Assembly (NCBI RefSeq): GCF_001026695.1
Contig: NZ_LDNB01000014.1
Coordinates: forward strand, 220,184-284,183
Direction of reading: 5' to 3'
DNA from: Neobacillus vireti
Lineage (GTDB): Bacteria > Bacillota > Bacilli > Bacillales > Cytobacillaceae
DNA: 64,000 nucleotides
Below, piece by piece: positions 42,912 through 51,880 of the stretch. The notes beneath the pieces were generated by a model. That model was not told the origin of the DNA, made no database searches, and saw nothing but the letters and a program-made list of their open reading frames with translations. Each line of letters opens with the position of its first letter. The first letter of the stretch is position 1. The translations under genes and the position numbers were made by a program.

Positions 42912-44579
42912 ATGAAGATATTAATGGTTTGTACAGAAAAACTTCCGGTGCCTCCCGTTTTAGGAGGAGCCATACAAACGTATATATCCGGAACTCTCCC
43001 AATCTTAAGCAAATTTCATGATGTTACAGTGATCGGGATTAGTCATCCGTCTCTCCCTGATAAAGAAATAATGAACGGCATTCAATTTGTCCGTGTTCCG
43101 GGCAACGTATTGGAAATATATCGTGAAGAGGTCGTACAATTTATCCAGAACAATTCATTTGATCTTATCCACATTTTTAATCGGCCCCGACTGGTCATGC
43201 CCATCCGGGGTGCAGCACCCAATGCAAAAATTACCTTAAGCATGCACAATGATATGTTCAATATCGAAAAAATTGACCCAACTGAAGCAACATCAGTTTT
43301 GAAAGAGGTTTCCAATATTGTAACGGTAAGTGATTATGTAGGAAATGTCATCCGTACTCTTTATCCTGAATCTGCTCCAAATATTCGCACCATTTATTCA
43401 GGTGTAGATACCGAGCGTTTCCTGCCTGGAAACCATCCAAAAATGCGCGAAATTCGAAATTCCATTCGAAAACAACACGGTTTAGAGAATAAAACCGTTT
43501 TATTATTTGCCGGAAGGCTTTCGGTAAATAAAGGGGTAGATAGGTTAATCCAAGCATTACCGCAGCTTTCAACAAAATTCAAAGATTTAGCGTTGGTCGT
43601 TATGGGGAGTAAGTGGTTTAGCCAAGATGAAGTAACGGATTATGTAGCGTATATTAAAGCATTGGCAAAAAGACAATCAATCCCGGTTGTAGCAACAGGT
43701 TTCGTTTCTCCGAGTGAGATTCAAAAATGGTTTGCAGCAGCTGATTTATTTGTCTGTACTTCCCTTTGGCAAGAACCGCTGGCACGCGTTCATTATGAAG
43801 CAATGGCAGCAGGCCTTCCGATTGTTACAACTGCAAGGGGAGGAAACGCGGAAGTAATTATCCAAAATGAGAACGGGCTGGTCGTAGAAAATCCGGAAGA
43901 TCCAAGCTGCTTTGCTGAAAAAATTACAACCATCTTATCGGATAAATCTCTGATGAAAAGAATGGGGATTAGAGGAAGAGAACTGGCAGTTGCGAATTAT
44001 GAATGGAATCGGGTAGCAAACGAGATTTTAGAAGTTTGGCACCAAGCGATAGAAGCACCGTCTACGAATATTCATAATGAGTTAGAGTCTATACAAACTC
44101 AACTCACGAATGAAACGCATAGTGAGACACTCGAAGTCTATCAGAAAGTGGAGCTCGACAACGAATTTTCAAAGCAAGATATGTTGGACAAGGAAGACAT
44201 GGTGGACAAGAAAAACAAGAAAGATAAGAAGGACAAGAATGACAAGGTGGATAAGAAAGATAAGAAGGACAAGAATGACAAGGTGGATAAGGAAGATAAG
44301 AAGGACAAGAATGACAAGGTGGATAAGGAAGATAAGAAGGACAAGAAAGACAAGAAAGACAAGGTGGATAAGGAAGATAAGAAGGACAAGAAAGACAGGG
44401 TGGATATGAAAGATAAGAAGGACGAGAAAGACAGGGTGGATAAAAAAGATAAGAAGGACAAGAAAGACAAGAAAGACAAGGTGGATATGAAAGATAAGAA
44501 GAGCAAGAAAGACAGTGTGGATAAGAAAGACAAGAAAGACAAAAAGGAAAAGAAAGAAAAGAACAATAAGCAAAAGTAA
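42912..44579 (+). CDS. cotSA: CotSA-like family 4 glycosyltransferase with long Lys/Asp-rich tail
   Basis: The protein has 555 residues. Residues 1-380 are a GT4 transferase of the CotSA type (VPPVLGGAIQTYISG near the N-terminus, LLFAGRLSVNKGVDRLIQAL, and the nucleotide-sugar site PLARVHYEAMAAGLPIVTT). Residues about 417-555 are almost only Lys and Asp with a few Val, Glu, Asn and Met, built from 12-residue units such as KKDKNDKVDKED encoded by 36-bp DNA repeats. CotSA of B. subtilis has 377 residues and no such tail. It probably sits in the spore coat and the tail would bind polyanions or be cross-linked or phosphorylated. Confidence 0.85.
   Translation: MKILMVCTEKLPVPPVLGGAIQTYISGTLPILSKFHDVTVIGISHPSLPDKEIMNGIQFVRVPGNVLEIYREEVVQFIQNNSFDLIHIFNRPRLVMPIRGAAPNAKITLSMHNDMFNIEKIDPTEATSVLKEVSNIVTVSDYVGNVIRTLYPESAPNIRTIYSGVDTERFLPGNHPKMREIRNSIRKQHGLENKTVLLFAGRLSVNKGVDRLIQALPQLSTKFKDLALVVMGSKWFSQDEVTDYVAYIKALAKRQSIPVVATGFVSPSEIQKWFAAADLFVCTSLWQEPLARVHYEAMAAGLPIVTTARGGNAEVIIQNENGLVVENPEDPSCFAEKITTILSDKSLMKRMGIRGRELAVANYEWNRVANEILEVWHQAIEAPSTNIHNELESIQTQLTNETHSETLEVYQKVELDNEFSKQDMLDKEDMVDKKNKKDKKDKNDKVDKKDKKDKNDKVDKEDKKDKNDKVDKEDKKDKKDKKDKVDKEDKKDKKDRVDMKDKKDEKDRVDKKDKKDKKDKKDKVDMKDKKSKKDSVDKKDKKDKKEKKEKNNKQK
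44160..44570 (+). repeat. 36-bp/9-bp degenerate tandem repeat inside cotSA
   Basis: The purine-rich repeat GATAAGAAGGACAAGAA... is present many times, with units of 36 bases near 44230-44340 and shorter 9-base steps afterwards. It encodes the Lys/Asp tail. All other frames are open too, which produces long meaningless antisense frames. Confidence 0.85.
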
Positions 44580-44586
44580 AACGAAT

Positions 44587-44618
44587 ATAGGGACGGGGGG
44601 ACAGCACCACGTCCCTAT
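44587..44618. terminator. Palindromic terminator after cotSA
   Basis: ATAGGGACG pairs with CGTCCCTAT. A second copy (GGGGACGAGGA and TCCTCTAGTCCCC, 44644-44671) supplies the last bases and the stop codon of the convergent permease gene. Confidence 0.75.
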
Positions 44619-44662
44619 TACTATAGATGGTAGATTCCCTTAGGGGGACGAGGAACTGTCCT

Positions 44663-46618
44663 CTAGTCCCCGATAATTTGATTGGCATATTTTCGTTTTA
44701 CGATAAAATAATAAATCAATTGGAAAAGTAAATAAACACTGCTTATTGAGAGGCTGCTGCGATATATTTCAAGGTCCATTCCTGATTCTTTAAAAAAAGT
44801 ACTTGTGTATACGAGTGAGATCACGATTCCCAAAATAGGAGCGGCGAAAAAGAGAATTTTTAATTCCCCAGCGATAATTTTGCGAATTTCTTTTTCGGTA
44901 ATCCCAATTTTAAATAGTTTTTTGTAATTTTTCCTTTCGTCCTCCAATTCGGAAAAGAGGCGTAATAGCAAGATTATTACGGTCGCAATAAAGAATAGGA
45001 CACTGATAAAGGTTACCAGGTAGAGGATGAGACCGCCGCCTTGCTTATTATAATCATAGAGACCTATTTTTGATCCGGGTTGGAAAAATTCCTGTTCCGT
45101 CATTAATCTGCGTTGAATCAGCTGCTCAAATTCAGGTGTTACTTTATTAGCAGCACTTAATTTCTCCTCCAGCTTAATGACAGCATCCTTCGAATTTTTC
45201 CAGTCCTTCATATTTAAAAACTGAATTTCCGCTGTTTGTACTTCAGAAGTATTACTTTTTAACTGTTGATAATCTGCTGAATTAAGGACAATTAAGCTAT
45301 TATCAATGTATTTTAGGTCATTAATCAGCCTTTCAAACATCGCTGACTGCAGCTTATCAATACCGATATTGGGAAGATCTTGTTGGATATCTGCAATCAT
45401 TCTATTTTGCTCTGCTTTTCCCTGCAAGTTTAATTGAACAAGAATCAGATAGCTGCCTTTTTCAACCTGAATCGGTTTGTTCGCAACTGCTGAAAGTTGA
45501 TCATCGGCGACAATAACGGTTCGGAAATTGTAGTTTGCCGAATCAAAGTAATTGCTCACTTCGAGCGTTTTATGCTCGGTAATCGGATTTTCCTTTGTAG
45601 CCACCACGGCAGACAGCTTATCAAAGGAAACTCCCGTCTGAACAAACGCAATATCGTACGGGTGGAGATCAGTCGCTGCTTTTTCAGCACCTAAAAAAAT
45701 ATAAAGAACAAAGCCAATGTAAAAAATCGTCACAATGACCATAACGGTGATGAGGTAGATAATTTTTTTAACTTGTTTAAACTTATAATCTAGATTCGTT
45801 AGCAATAGCAGATGACGGTAATAGCTTGAAGGCCGTCTTTTTATGATGTTCAGACAGAAGCTCCCTAACTGTGAGATCGTTATATATAAGGTAATCATGA
45901 TGGATATCGTACAAAACAGCAGCAGTTGTCCATCATTTTCAGGGACTGTCCCGAAATAAGCATAGAGAATATATAAGGATGCAAGCAGTGCAATAAACGC
46001 AATCGCTGCCAATACTGGATTCGCACGTTTATTTTTCTTAGAGGTGCGCTCCTCCTTTAACAGTTTAACAATCTCAAACTTACTTGTGACGACCATCGTG
46101 ACCGCGACAGCGATGGCAAAAATAACACTGAAGAGGCCAATGGAGTACAAATAACTGTTTACATTTAATTCAAACGAAACGCTCTTTACGCCAATCAGGC
46201 TCATAATGATTAGGAAAAAAAATCGTGAAAATAGCGTTCCTGCTATTATTCCCAAACAAATCGAGGCGCTGGCAATGATGCTATTTTCTACTAGAATGAT
46301 TTTACGAATGTCCCGGGTTGACATCCCCAAGGTCATAAACAGTCCAAACTCTTTCTTTCTCCCTTTAATAAAGGTAGAGTGAGCATAGCTGATAAAGAAA
46401 ATTGAAAAAATCAGTAAGGCTACCGTCGGAATCATCACCGCCTCATTGATACCTTCTTCGATTTCTTTTGATCTATGCAGACTTTCATTAAAGAGGAGCG
46501 TTGAAAACATGAAGAACACCATGACGGCAAAACTGTTGCACAGAAAATAAAATAGGTATCTTTTCAGATTACTTTTGAAAATCTTTACGGCGATTTGCTT
46601 AATCGTCATGCGTCCCAC
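44663..46618 (-). CDS. bceB: BceB-type ABC transporter permease
   Basis: The protein has 651 residues with ten membrane segments: one near 18-38, three near 55-165, two near 195-250, two near 285-310, and three at 525-640, with a large extracellular domain (about 310-520) between segments seven and eight. This is the layout of BceB/YxdM/VraG. The N-terminus has the FtsX-like KGRKKEFGLFMTLGMS. It removes or shields peptide antibiotics such as bacitracin and relays their presence to the kinase. It overlaps the ATPase gene by 20 bases. Its stop codon and last codon come from a dispersed palindrome. Confidence 0.9.
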   Translation of the reverse strand: MGRMTIKQIAVKIFKSNLKRYLFYFLCNSFAVMVFFMFSTLLFNESLHRSKEIEEGINEAVMIPTVALLIFSIFFISYAHSTFIKGRKKEFGLFMTLGMSTRDIRKIILVENSIIASASICLGIIAGTLFSRFFFLIIMSLIGVKSVSFELNVNSYLYSIGLFSVIFAIAVAVTMVVTSKFEIVKLLKEERTSKKNKRANPVLAAIAFIALLASLYILYAYFGTVPENDGQLLLFCTISIMITLYITISQLGSFCLNIIKRRPSSYYRHLLLLTNLDYKFKQVKKIIYLITVMVIVTIFYIGFVLYIFLGAEKAATDLHPYDIAFVQTGVSFDKLSAVVATKENPITEHKTLEVSNYFDSANYNFRTVIVADDQLSAVANKPIQVEKGSYLILVQLNLQGKAEQNRMIADIQQDLPNIGIDKLQSAMFERLINDLKYIDNSLIVLNSADYQQLKSNTSEVQTAEIQFLNMKDWKNSKDAVIKLEEKLSAANKVTPEFEQLIQRRLMTEQEFFQPGSKIGLYDYNKQGGGLILYLVTFISVLFFIATVIILLLRLFSELEDERKNYKKLFKIGITEKEIRKIIAGELKILFFAAPILGIVISLVYTSTFFKESGMDLEIYRSSLSISSVYLLFQLIYYFIVKRKYANQIIGD

Positions 46619-47366
46619 CCCCTAGAACGGCAAGGCAGTCGATAATCTGGTCTAAAAAGTCCTTTCGATTCCCCTTTTTAACAATTTGTGAATCGAGGAT
46701 ACCATCTTTAATAAATATTACTTTGTTGCAATAGCTTGCTGCAAAGACGTCATGGGTCACAACAACAATCGTCGTTTCCATCTCTTTATTAATTTTTTCA
46801 AAGCATTCCATTATCGTTTTCGAAGACTTCGAATCTAGGTTTCCCGTCGGCTCATCGGCAAAGATGATGCTAGGATCATTGGCTAACGCCCTGCTTACGG
46901 CGGCGCGCTGCTGCTGACCACCTGAAATCGAATAGGGATATTTATCGGCAATGTCATAAATACCAAACGTAGACATGATTTCTTTCGTCTTGGTTTCCAT
47001 ATATACCGCGTCACGTTTTTCTAAAATCATCGGTAACATCACATTTTCTTTTAACGATAAACTATCAAGTAAATTAAACTCTTGAAATACAAAGCCGAGA
47101 TGCTGTCTTCGGAATAAGGCTAACTCCTCCTTATTCATCGTACTGAGTTCTTTATTTGCAATATGAATCGTCCCGGATGTAGGGGAATCAATTCCGCTTA
47201 AAAGATTTAGCAGTGTTGTTTTGCCGCTTCCCGATGGACCCATAATCGCCACTAATTCTCCTTTTTCAATCTTCAAATTAATGCGATTAAGCGCTTTTGT
47301 GGCAAATTGGTCTTTTTCATCATCATAAATTTTCACGATATTTTTTACCTCTAAAACTGATGTCAT
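46599..47366 (-). CDS. bceA: BceA-type ABC transporter ATPase
   Basis: The protein has 255 residues: Walker A GPSGSGKTT, Q-loop FVFQEFNLLDSL, signature YSISGGQQQRAAVSRA, Walker B IIFADEPTGNLD and switch His VVTHDVFAA. It belongs to the MacB/LolD-like group used by Bce systems. It starts 70 bases after the kinase gene, behind AGGAGGGATGAAC. No separate promoter was recognised in that gap. Confidence 0.92.
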   Translation of the reverse strand: MTSVLEVKNIVKIYDDEKDQFATKALNRINLKIEKGELVAIMGPSGSGKTTLLNLLSGIDSPTSGTIHIANKELSTMNKEELALFRRQHLGFVFQEFNLLDSLSLKENVMLPMILEKRDAVYMETKTKEIMSTFGIYDIADKYPYSISGGQQQRAAVSRALANDPSIIFADEPTGNLDSKSSKTIMECFEKINKEMETTIVVVTHDVFAASYCNKVIFIKDGILDSQIVKKGNRKDFLDQIIDCLAVLGGGTHDD

Positions 47367-47436
47367 TGTTCATCCCTCCTTCCTCTATGGTAGATTTTTC
47401 GTTTGTTTAGAACCATCGAATATCCTTACGGGAATC

Positions 47437-48438
47437 TTACATTTTTGCAAGGTATTTAATCGTTACCTCCGTACCTTTGCCGACCTCTGAGGTGATTTCC
47501 AGTTGATGTCCTAAGCGGTCGGCGATTTTTTTACAAATGTATAGGCCAATGCCGGTGGAGTTACGGAATTTTCGACCATTTTCCCCTGTAAAGAAAGGGT
47601 CAAAGACTCGAGGAAGATCATAGACAGGGATTCCTACACCTTCATCCTTAATGGAAAGGTAGGTATATTCATTTTCTTGAAAAATAGTAAACACTAGTTT
47701 TTTATTGCCTGCGCCCGTGTCAGAATACTTAATTGCATTTGAAATTAACTGGTCAAGCAGAAATTGGTTCCATTTCTGATCCGTTATCACCGAGCACTCT
47801 AGGTCAGCGTGTACGACCGGATACACGTGGTTATAAATGAATTGGCTTTTCTTTTCATTGATAACGGTTTTGATGGAAGCAACGAGCGCAACAGCACGAG
47901 GTTCAAAATCCATGGCGATGTTCTCAAACCGAATCATATTCAGCACCTGCTCAATACTAGTGAACAGGCTATCATTCTCCGCTTTAATATTTTTCAAGAC
48001 TACAACCGGGAGCGTTTGCTCGGCTGAATACTTTTGAATAATGAGTTCAATGACAGATATCGGCGTTTTTAAATTGTGCATCCATTGATAAAGAAACTGG
48101 ACATTTTCTTCATGGCTGCTTTTTAACTCATTGATCTCACGGACGTATTGCTTATTTAAGGTGTGAATGAGTTTGAATACTTCTGCTTGTTCATTTGTTA
48201 CTGGTTTCAAATCTAAACGGTCATGATTCGATTGGAGTAAATGATGGTTAAATTTATAGTATTTACTCCATTCCATCACAATCAAGATGGCTAATAGGAA
48301 TAAGGAAATACTAATAGGATAGAGGATTTCCAGATTGCTAGGATGGATCATATTAAAAAAAATGATTAATATCGCTGTATTGACTAGGTAGATTAGAATA
48401 ATCGACTTCTTGTCTTTAAAAAAATTCCCCAGCAGCAT
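47437..48438 (-). CDS. bceS: BceS-type intramembrane-sensing histidine kinase
   Basis: About 333 residues. Two adjacent membrane segments (about 10-55) have almost no extracellular loop, as in all BceS-type kinases that sense through their transporter. The phospho-His lies in QWMHNLKTPISV, followed by the N-box (LISNAIKYS), the G1 box DEGVGIP and the ATP lid GIGLYICKKIADRLGH. I chose ATG 48438 because GGAG is nine bases upstream; TTG 48456 and an ATG at 48447 are possible. Confidence 0.9.
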   Translation of the reverse strand: MLLGNFFKDKKSIILIYLVNTAILIIFFNMIHPSNLEILYPISISLFLLAILIVMEWSKYYKFNHHLLQSNHDRLDLKPVTNEQAEVFKLIHTLNKQYVREINELKSSHEENVQFLYQWMHNLKTPISVIELIIQKYSAEQTLPVVVLKNIKAENDSLFTSIEQVLNMIRFENIAMDFEPRAVALVASIKTVINEKKSQFIYNHVYPVVHADLECSVITDQKWNQFLLDQLISNAIKYSDTGAGNKKLVFTIFQENEYTYLSIKDEGVGIPVYDLPRVFDPFFTGENGRKFRNSTGIGLYICKKIADRLGHQLEITSEVGKGTEVTIKYLAKM

Positions 48439-48439
48439 T

Positions 48440-49150
48440 TTACTCATCTCCGTCAACCTCTGCTAATAGTTGATGGTTAAATAGGTACCCAACACTCCTT
48501 TTTGTTTGAATCAAGCCTTTGATTCCCAGCTGCAAAAATTTGTTTTTTATCCGTGAAATGTTAACCGTTAACGTATTATCATCGACAAAAGCGATGTCAT
48601 CCCATAACTGTTCAATCAGTTCCTCTCTCGTAATAATCCGATCTTTATTCTCAATGAAATATTTGACTAATTTATATTCATTTTTACTAAGTTCGACGAT
48701 TTTTTCGTTAAAGGTCATTTTGAAGCTATCCTCATAAAGGGTTAATTGCTGGACTGTTAAATGACTAGTGTTGTTGGTGGAGTATTCACCATATGCCCTT
48801 CGAAGTGCGGCTTTTACCTTCGCTAGTAAAACTTCAAAGGTAAACGGTTTTGTGAGATAATCATCGGCACCAAGCTCAATCGCCATCACTTGATCCAATT
48901 CTCCGCTTCTTGCAGAGGTGATGATAATCGGTACTTTTGATTTTTTCCGCATCGCTCTGCAAAGATAAAACCCATCAAAATAAGGTAAGTTAATATCTAA
49001 AAGGACCAAATCTGGTTGAACCTGTTCAAATTGTTCCAAAATAGAATTAAAATCCGTTGGCTCATAAACCATGTATTTATATTTTTCAAGATATTCCTTT
49101 ACAAGCGAACAAAGCTCACGATCATCTTCAATAAGCATAATTTTATACAT
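48440..49150 (-). CDS. bceR: BceR-type OmpR-family response regulator
   Basis: The protein has 236 residues. Receiver domain: acidic pair in MLIEDDREL, phospho-Asp in LVLLDINLPYFDG, Lys in YLTKPF. The winged-helix output domain (about 135-230) has LSKNEYKLVKYFIENKDRII and the recognition helix DDNTLTVNISRIKNKF. It would switch on bceAB in the presence of the peptide. ATG behind GGAGGGTTATGA. It is the first gene of the four-gene module. Confidence 0.92.
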   Translation of the reverse strand: MYKIMLIEDDRELCSLVKEYLEKYKYMVYEPTDFNSILEQFEQVQPDLVLLDINLPYFDGFYLCRAMRKKSKVPIIITSARSGELDQVMAIELGADDYLTKPFTFEVLLAKVKAALRRAYGEYSTNNTSHLTVQQLTLYEDSFKMTFNEKIVELSKNEYKLVKYFIENKDRIITREELIEQLWDDIAFVDDNTLTVNISRIKNKFLQLGIKGLIQTKRSVGYLFNHQLLAEVDGDE

Positions 49151-49168
49151 TCATAACCCTCCAATCAT

Positions 49169-49284
49169 TGGGACACGGGGACAGGCACCCTGTCTCATTT
49201 ATTTTAATAGAGAAGAAATTATTTTGGAAATAAGAGGATTAAATAATTTACAATTATACAATTATGGGACAAGGATCCTGTCCC
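49169..49284. repeat. Two palindromes of the dispersed family upstream of bceR
   Basis: TGGGACA...TGTCTCA (49169-49197) lies 18 bases from the bceR start, and GGGACAAGGATCCTGTCCC is at 49266-49284. No clear promoter was recognised in 49151-49425. Confidence 0.65.
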
Positions 49285-49331
49285 CCTGGTTTTATTTAAT
49301 AGGCTCGATTATTATCAGAGAAATAAGGAAA

Positions 49332-49375
49332 GGCTGACTCACAAGGTCATTGTATAACGACCTTGTGAGTCAGCC
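49332..49375 (-). terminator. Strong hairpin after the signal peptidase operon
   Basis: Perfect 17-base arms (GGCTGACTCACAAGGTC and GACCTTGTGAGTCAGCC) with a 10-base loop. It lies about 50 bases beyond the lepB-like stop. The T-run is weak. Confidence 0.75.
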
Positions 49376-49425
49376 TCTATGGTGTCGGAAATAAATTTAT
49401 CAGCTTTTGAAACTCAAAATAAAAA

Positions 49426-49968
49426 TTAGGGTAATCGATGTAGAGGGAATATAGAAAACTCCGCCCGTCCAATGATAGATTTTATAGGAAATGTTCGAAC
49501 GTTAGGGTCGCGGCTATCTAAGCTTTCTCCTGTTGTTCGGTTATCTCCAACAACGAAAACTTCACCTTCTGGTACTATTACTTCAGCCATATCCACGGAT
49601 TTTCCGTTTGTGTAGGTTTCCTTTAAGGGTTCACCATTAACATAAATAATCTCGTTGTTAATGAGGACTTTGTCGTGTGGCATCCCGATTATTCTTTTGA
49701 TTATGCTGTAGCCATGAGGGTCTTGAATAACAACGATGTCACCCCTATCCGGAGTATAAAAGATTTTATTTGTAAATAATACGCTTTTGTCTTCTATAGT
49801 AGGATTCATAGAATTTCCGTTAATGATTTCGATGCCGATTGCATAACGAAAGACAAAAAATAATAGGGCAATCAAAATGGAGAAGCGAATCCAACCATGA
49901 ATGAACTTACGTCTTACCGGGGCTTCTAAATTCGTACTTTCTTTTCCTTCCGCTAGATATATTCTCAT
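49426..49968 (-). CDS. lepB: Signal peptidase I (Ser/Lys type) of the secreted-protein operon
   Basis: The protein has 180 residues. One membrane segment (about 28-46) is followed by the catalytic Ser53 in INGNSMNP and Lys91 in SIIKRIIGMP, then box E GDNRTTGESLDSR. This is the common bacterial type, unlike the Ser/His SipW encoded at 34.97 kb. It is the last gene of a run that encodes three related secreted proteins, 41 bases after the third of them, so it is probably their dedicated processing enzyme. Confidence 0.92.
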   Translation of the reverse strand: MRIYLAEGKESTNLEAPVRRKFIHGWIRFSILIALLFFVFRYAIGIEIINGNSMNPTIEDKSVLFTNKIFYTPDRGDIVVIQDPHGYSIIKRIIGMPHDKVLINNEIIYVNGEPLKETYTNGKSVDMAEVIVPEGEVFVVGDNRTTGESLDSRDPNVRTFPIKSIIGRAEFSIFPLHRLP

Positions 49969-50009
49969 CTGAATTTAACCTCACTTTAAATATTTACCAA
50001 AAAATGGTG

Positions 50010-50465
50010 CTATTTACCTTTTAGTCTAATTTTCTCCAACTCCTTTATTGCCTTTTGAATTTCTTTGTCCATGTCGGCAGCAATTCTTTGTTTTTCTGCT
50101 TGGTTGTTTTCTAGCTTCATATCTTCAATGAGTTTGTCGGCGTATTGTTGTAAGGCAAGGATTCGCTTTTGCTTTTCCTCTTTGGTATACTTTTCCAACA
50201 GTTGGGCAGAGTTCTTTAATTCCGATTGCAGTTCTTCTTTTAAACGAATCTTTTGCTGCTCTTTTTCGGTAGCTATGGCATTTTCGATTGCGCTAATGGA
50301 TTCTTGTCCCTTTTTGGTAAACCAATTGGTCAAAAGAGAGTTAATATCTTGGTCGGCAAAGGCGACCCCGATATTGCCAACAATCGTGCCGCTTAAAAGC
50401 AGAACTCCAATTAGAAGCTTAAGGCGAAAATGGTTCTTTTTTTTATACATATCTTTCTTGGTCAT
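50010..50465 (-). CDS. Secreted coiled-coil protein C (NWF-motif family)
   Basis: The protein has 151 residues. A signal peptide (about 1-38) ends VAFA, a good signal peptidase I site. The mature protein starts DQDINSLLTNWFTKKGQESI, the motif shared with the two proteins encoded upstream, and continues as one long Glu/Lys/Gln-rich amphipathic helix or coiled coil to the end. GGAGGG precedes ATG. A hairpin separates it from the preceding gene. No known domain is recognised. Confidence 0.75.
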   Translation of the reverse strand: MTKKDMYKKKNHFRLKLLIGVLLLSGTIVGNIGVAFADQDINSLLTNWFTKKGQESISAIENAIATEKEQQKIRLKEELQSELKNSAQLLEKYTKEEKQKRILALQQYADKLIEDMKLENNQAEKQRIAADMDKEIQKAIKELEKIRLKGK

Positions 50466-50489
50466 AATAAACGCCCTCCATGTTTTAAA

Positions 50490-50519
50490 ATTAGGGCCTC
50501 ATAGGAAGGAGGCCCTAAT
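50490..50519 (-). terminator. Attenuator inside the secreted-protein operon
   Basis: ATTAGGGCCTC and GAGGCCCTAAT form a perfect stem with an 8-base loop, followed on the minus strand by TTTTAAAAC. It lies between the 257- and 151-residue genes and would make the longer protein more abundant. Confidence 0.75.
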
Positions 50520-50530
50520 GATGGTTTTGA

Positions 50531-51304
50531 TTATAGGTTGATATTATCTACAACAGTAGCATCTAGGTCAGCTTTTGCCTTGATTACACGATCTTGCGCC
50601 TCTTTAGAAATAAACGCCTGTTGAACTGCTACTAATTCATCTTTCTTTTTAGTAATCAGAGTTCGCAGTTCGCTAATTTTTGCATCGATTGCATCTTTAA
50701 TTTTTGTGGTCGTTGCGGAAGTTTCCGCATTTAATTGATCTTGTAAATCTTTTTTTACATAATAAATAGCATCTTCCAATTCCCTAATAGCATCATTTTC
50801 CGCCGTAGCTAGTTGTGAATTCATATCTACGTAAGCATCCCATCCTTTAGCTTCTGTATGATTTTTTAAGTCGCTGTTTGCATCTGTCAATGTCTGGCTG
50901 CCAGCACTGTTAATGGCATTTTGAGCAGCGATTGAAATGGCTTCAAATTGCTTATCCATATACCCTGAGATCTCAGCTTTTTTAGCATTTAATGCCTGAA
51001 GATGTCCTTTTTTGGCATTTGTGATTTCGTCTTTTGCACCTTTCTCTTCACTTGTTTTAGTTCCATTAATGCTGTTGGTAGCATCTGTTTTTAAATTATT
51101 GTATTCTTGGGACCAAGCTAGGTTTTGGTCTGTTCCGTACTTTGTTGTTTCTGATTGAACAGAAGCAATAGATTTTCCAAATTGCCCATCATACCAATTC
51201 TTTAAAACAGCACCTACATCCGTATTAGCAAACGCTGCTCCGACACCAGATAATAATCCTACTGTTACGACACCTGTTACGATTTTTGTTTTGAGTGATT
51301 TCAT
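50531..51304 (-). CDS. Secreted coiled-coil protein B (NWF-motif family)
   Basis: The protein has 257 residues. The signal peptide (about 1-26) ends GAAFA. The mature N-terminus, NTDVGAVLKNWYDGQFGKSI, carries the family motif. The rest is helical with Ala, Lys, Asp and Glu, and includes several Asn and Thr residues (TNAKKGHLQALNAKKAEI, then a long helix near 180-250). No Cys. It is about 100 residues longer than its neighbours, consistent with an internal duplication of helical segments. Probably the major product because of the attenuator that follows. Confidence 0.75.
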   Translation of the reverse strand: MKSLKTKIVTGVVTVGLLSGVGAAFANTDVGAVLKNWYDGQFGKSIASVQSETTKYGTDQNLAWSQEYNNLKTDATNSINGTKTSEEKGAKDEITNAKKGHLQALNAKKAEISGYMDKQFEAISIAAQNAINSAGSQTLTDANSDLKNHTEAKGWDAYVDMNSQLATAENDAIRELEDAIYYVKKDLQDQLNAETSATTTKIKDAIDAKISELRTLITKKKDELVAVQQAFISKEAQDRVIKAKADLDATVVDNINL

Positions 51305-51369
51305 GATAAAAATTCCATCCTTCCAATTTTGGGTTTTGTTTTTTTAAAGAACACGATCAGTTCCGTTAA

Positions 51370-51813
51370 TCAATTTTGTTCTTTCAATAGCTCTGCTAGA
51401 ATGGCTTCGGCATCCTTAGAGATTTGTGCTGCTTCTCTAGCTTCTGCTTGTTCTTTATAGAGCTGCATTTTTTGTTCATTTTGCTTTTTGAGATTTTCTT
51501 TTGCCGCTTGAAGCTGCTGGATATAATGATTTTTATGATTTTCAATCGTTCTTTCAGACTCGCTCGTTATTTTCAATTGAGAATCCGTTAATTGCTCTTC
51601 AGCATTTTGTGCAGAGTTTTGAATGTCTGTTGCAATCCTTTTTAATGAAGCATTCATTTCGTTCGCTGCTGAAGCTTCTATTTCGCAGCTGCGGTCTAAA
51701 AAGGATTGATGAAACCAATTAGAAATTGCCTCTCCTGCATCTGAAGAAGCATATGTAGTTCCAACCCCTAACATCATGATTGCAAATAAAACACCCGCCG
51801 CGATTCCCTTCAT
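51370..51813 (-). CDS. Secreted coiled-coil protein A (NWF-motif family)
   Basis: The protein has 147 residues and is the first gene of the run. The signal peptide (about 1-22) ends TTYA. The mature part begins SSDAGEAISNWFHQSFLDRS, the shared motif, then a coiled coil rich in Glu, Gln, Asn and Ala. One Cys at residue 43 (DRSCEIEAS) is unique to this member. It starts at ATG behind AGGGAGG. Function unknown. Confidence 0.75.
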   Translation of the reverse strand: MKGIAAGVLFAIMMLGVGTTYASSDAGEAISNWFHQSFLDRSCEIEASAANEMNASLKRIATDIQNSAQNAEEQLTDSQLKITSESERTIENHKNHYIQQLQAAKENLKKQNEQKMQLYKEQAEAREAAQISKDAEAILAELLKEQN

Positions 51814-51847
51814 TTACACCGTCCTCCCTGTATATTCTATTACCGGT

Positions 51848-51880
51848 TGTTCGTTATATTGAACCGATGTGTTCATTATA
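51848..51880 (-). promoter_or_regulatory. Direct repeats overlapping the promoter of the secreted-protein operon
   Basis: On the minus strand TATAATGAACA and TATAACGAACA occur 22 bases apart (plus-strand 51870-51880 and 51848-51858), and the first contains a perfect -10 box TATAAT. No good -35 box is visible, suggesting an activator. A third copy (TATAACGAACA, plus strand) is at about 52013-52023. Confidence 0.4.

Noticed and set aside
44104..44688. Long minus-strand reading frames of 130-190 residues opposite cotSA
   Set aside because: They arise because the purine-rich repeat has no stop codons in any frame. They are low-complexity Phe/Leu/Ser or Cys/Pro/Ser, with no ribosome binding site, and lie antisense to a well-supported gene.
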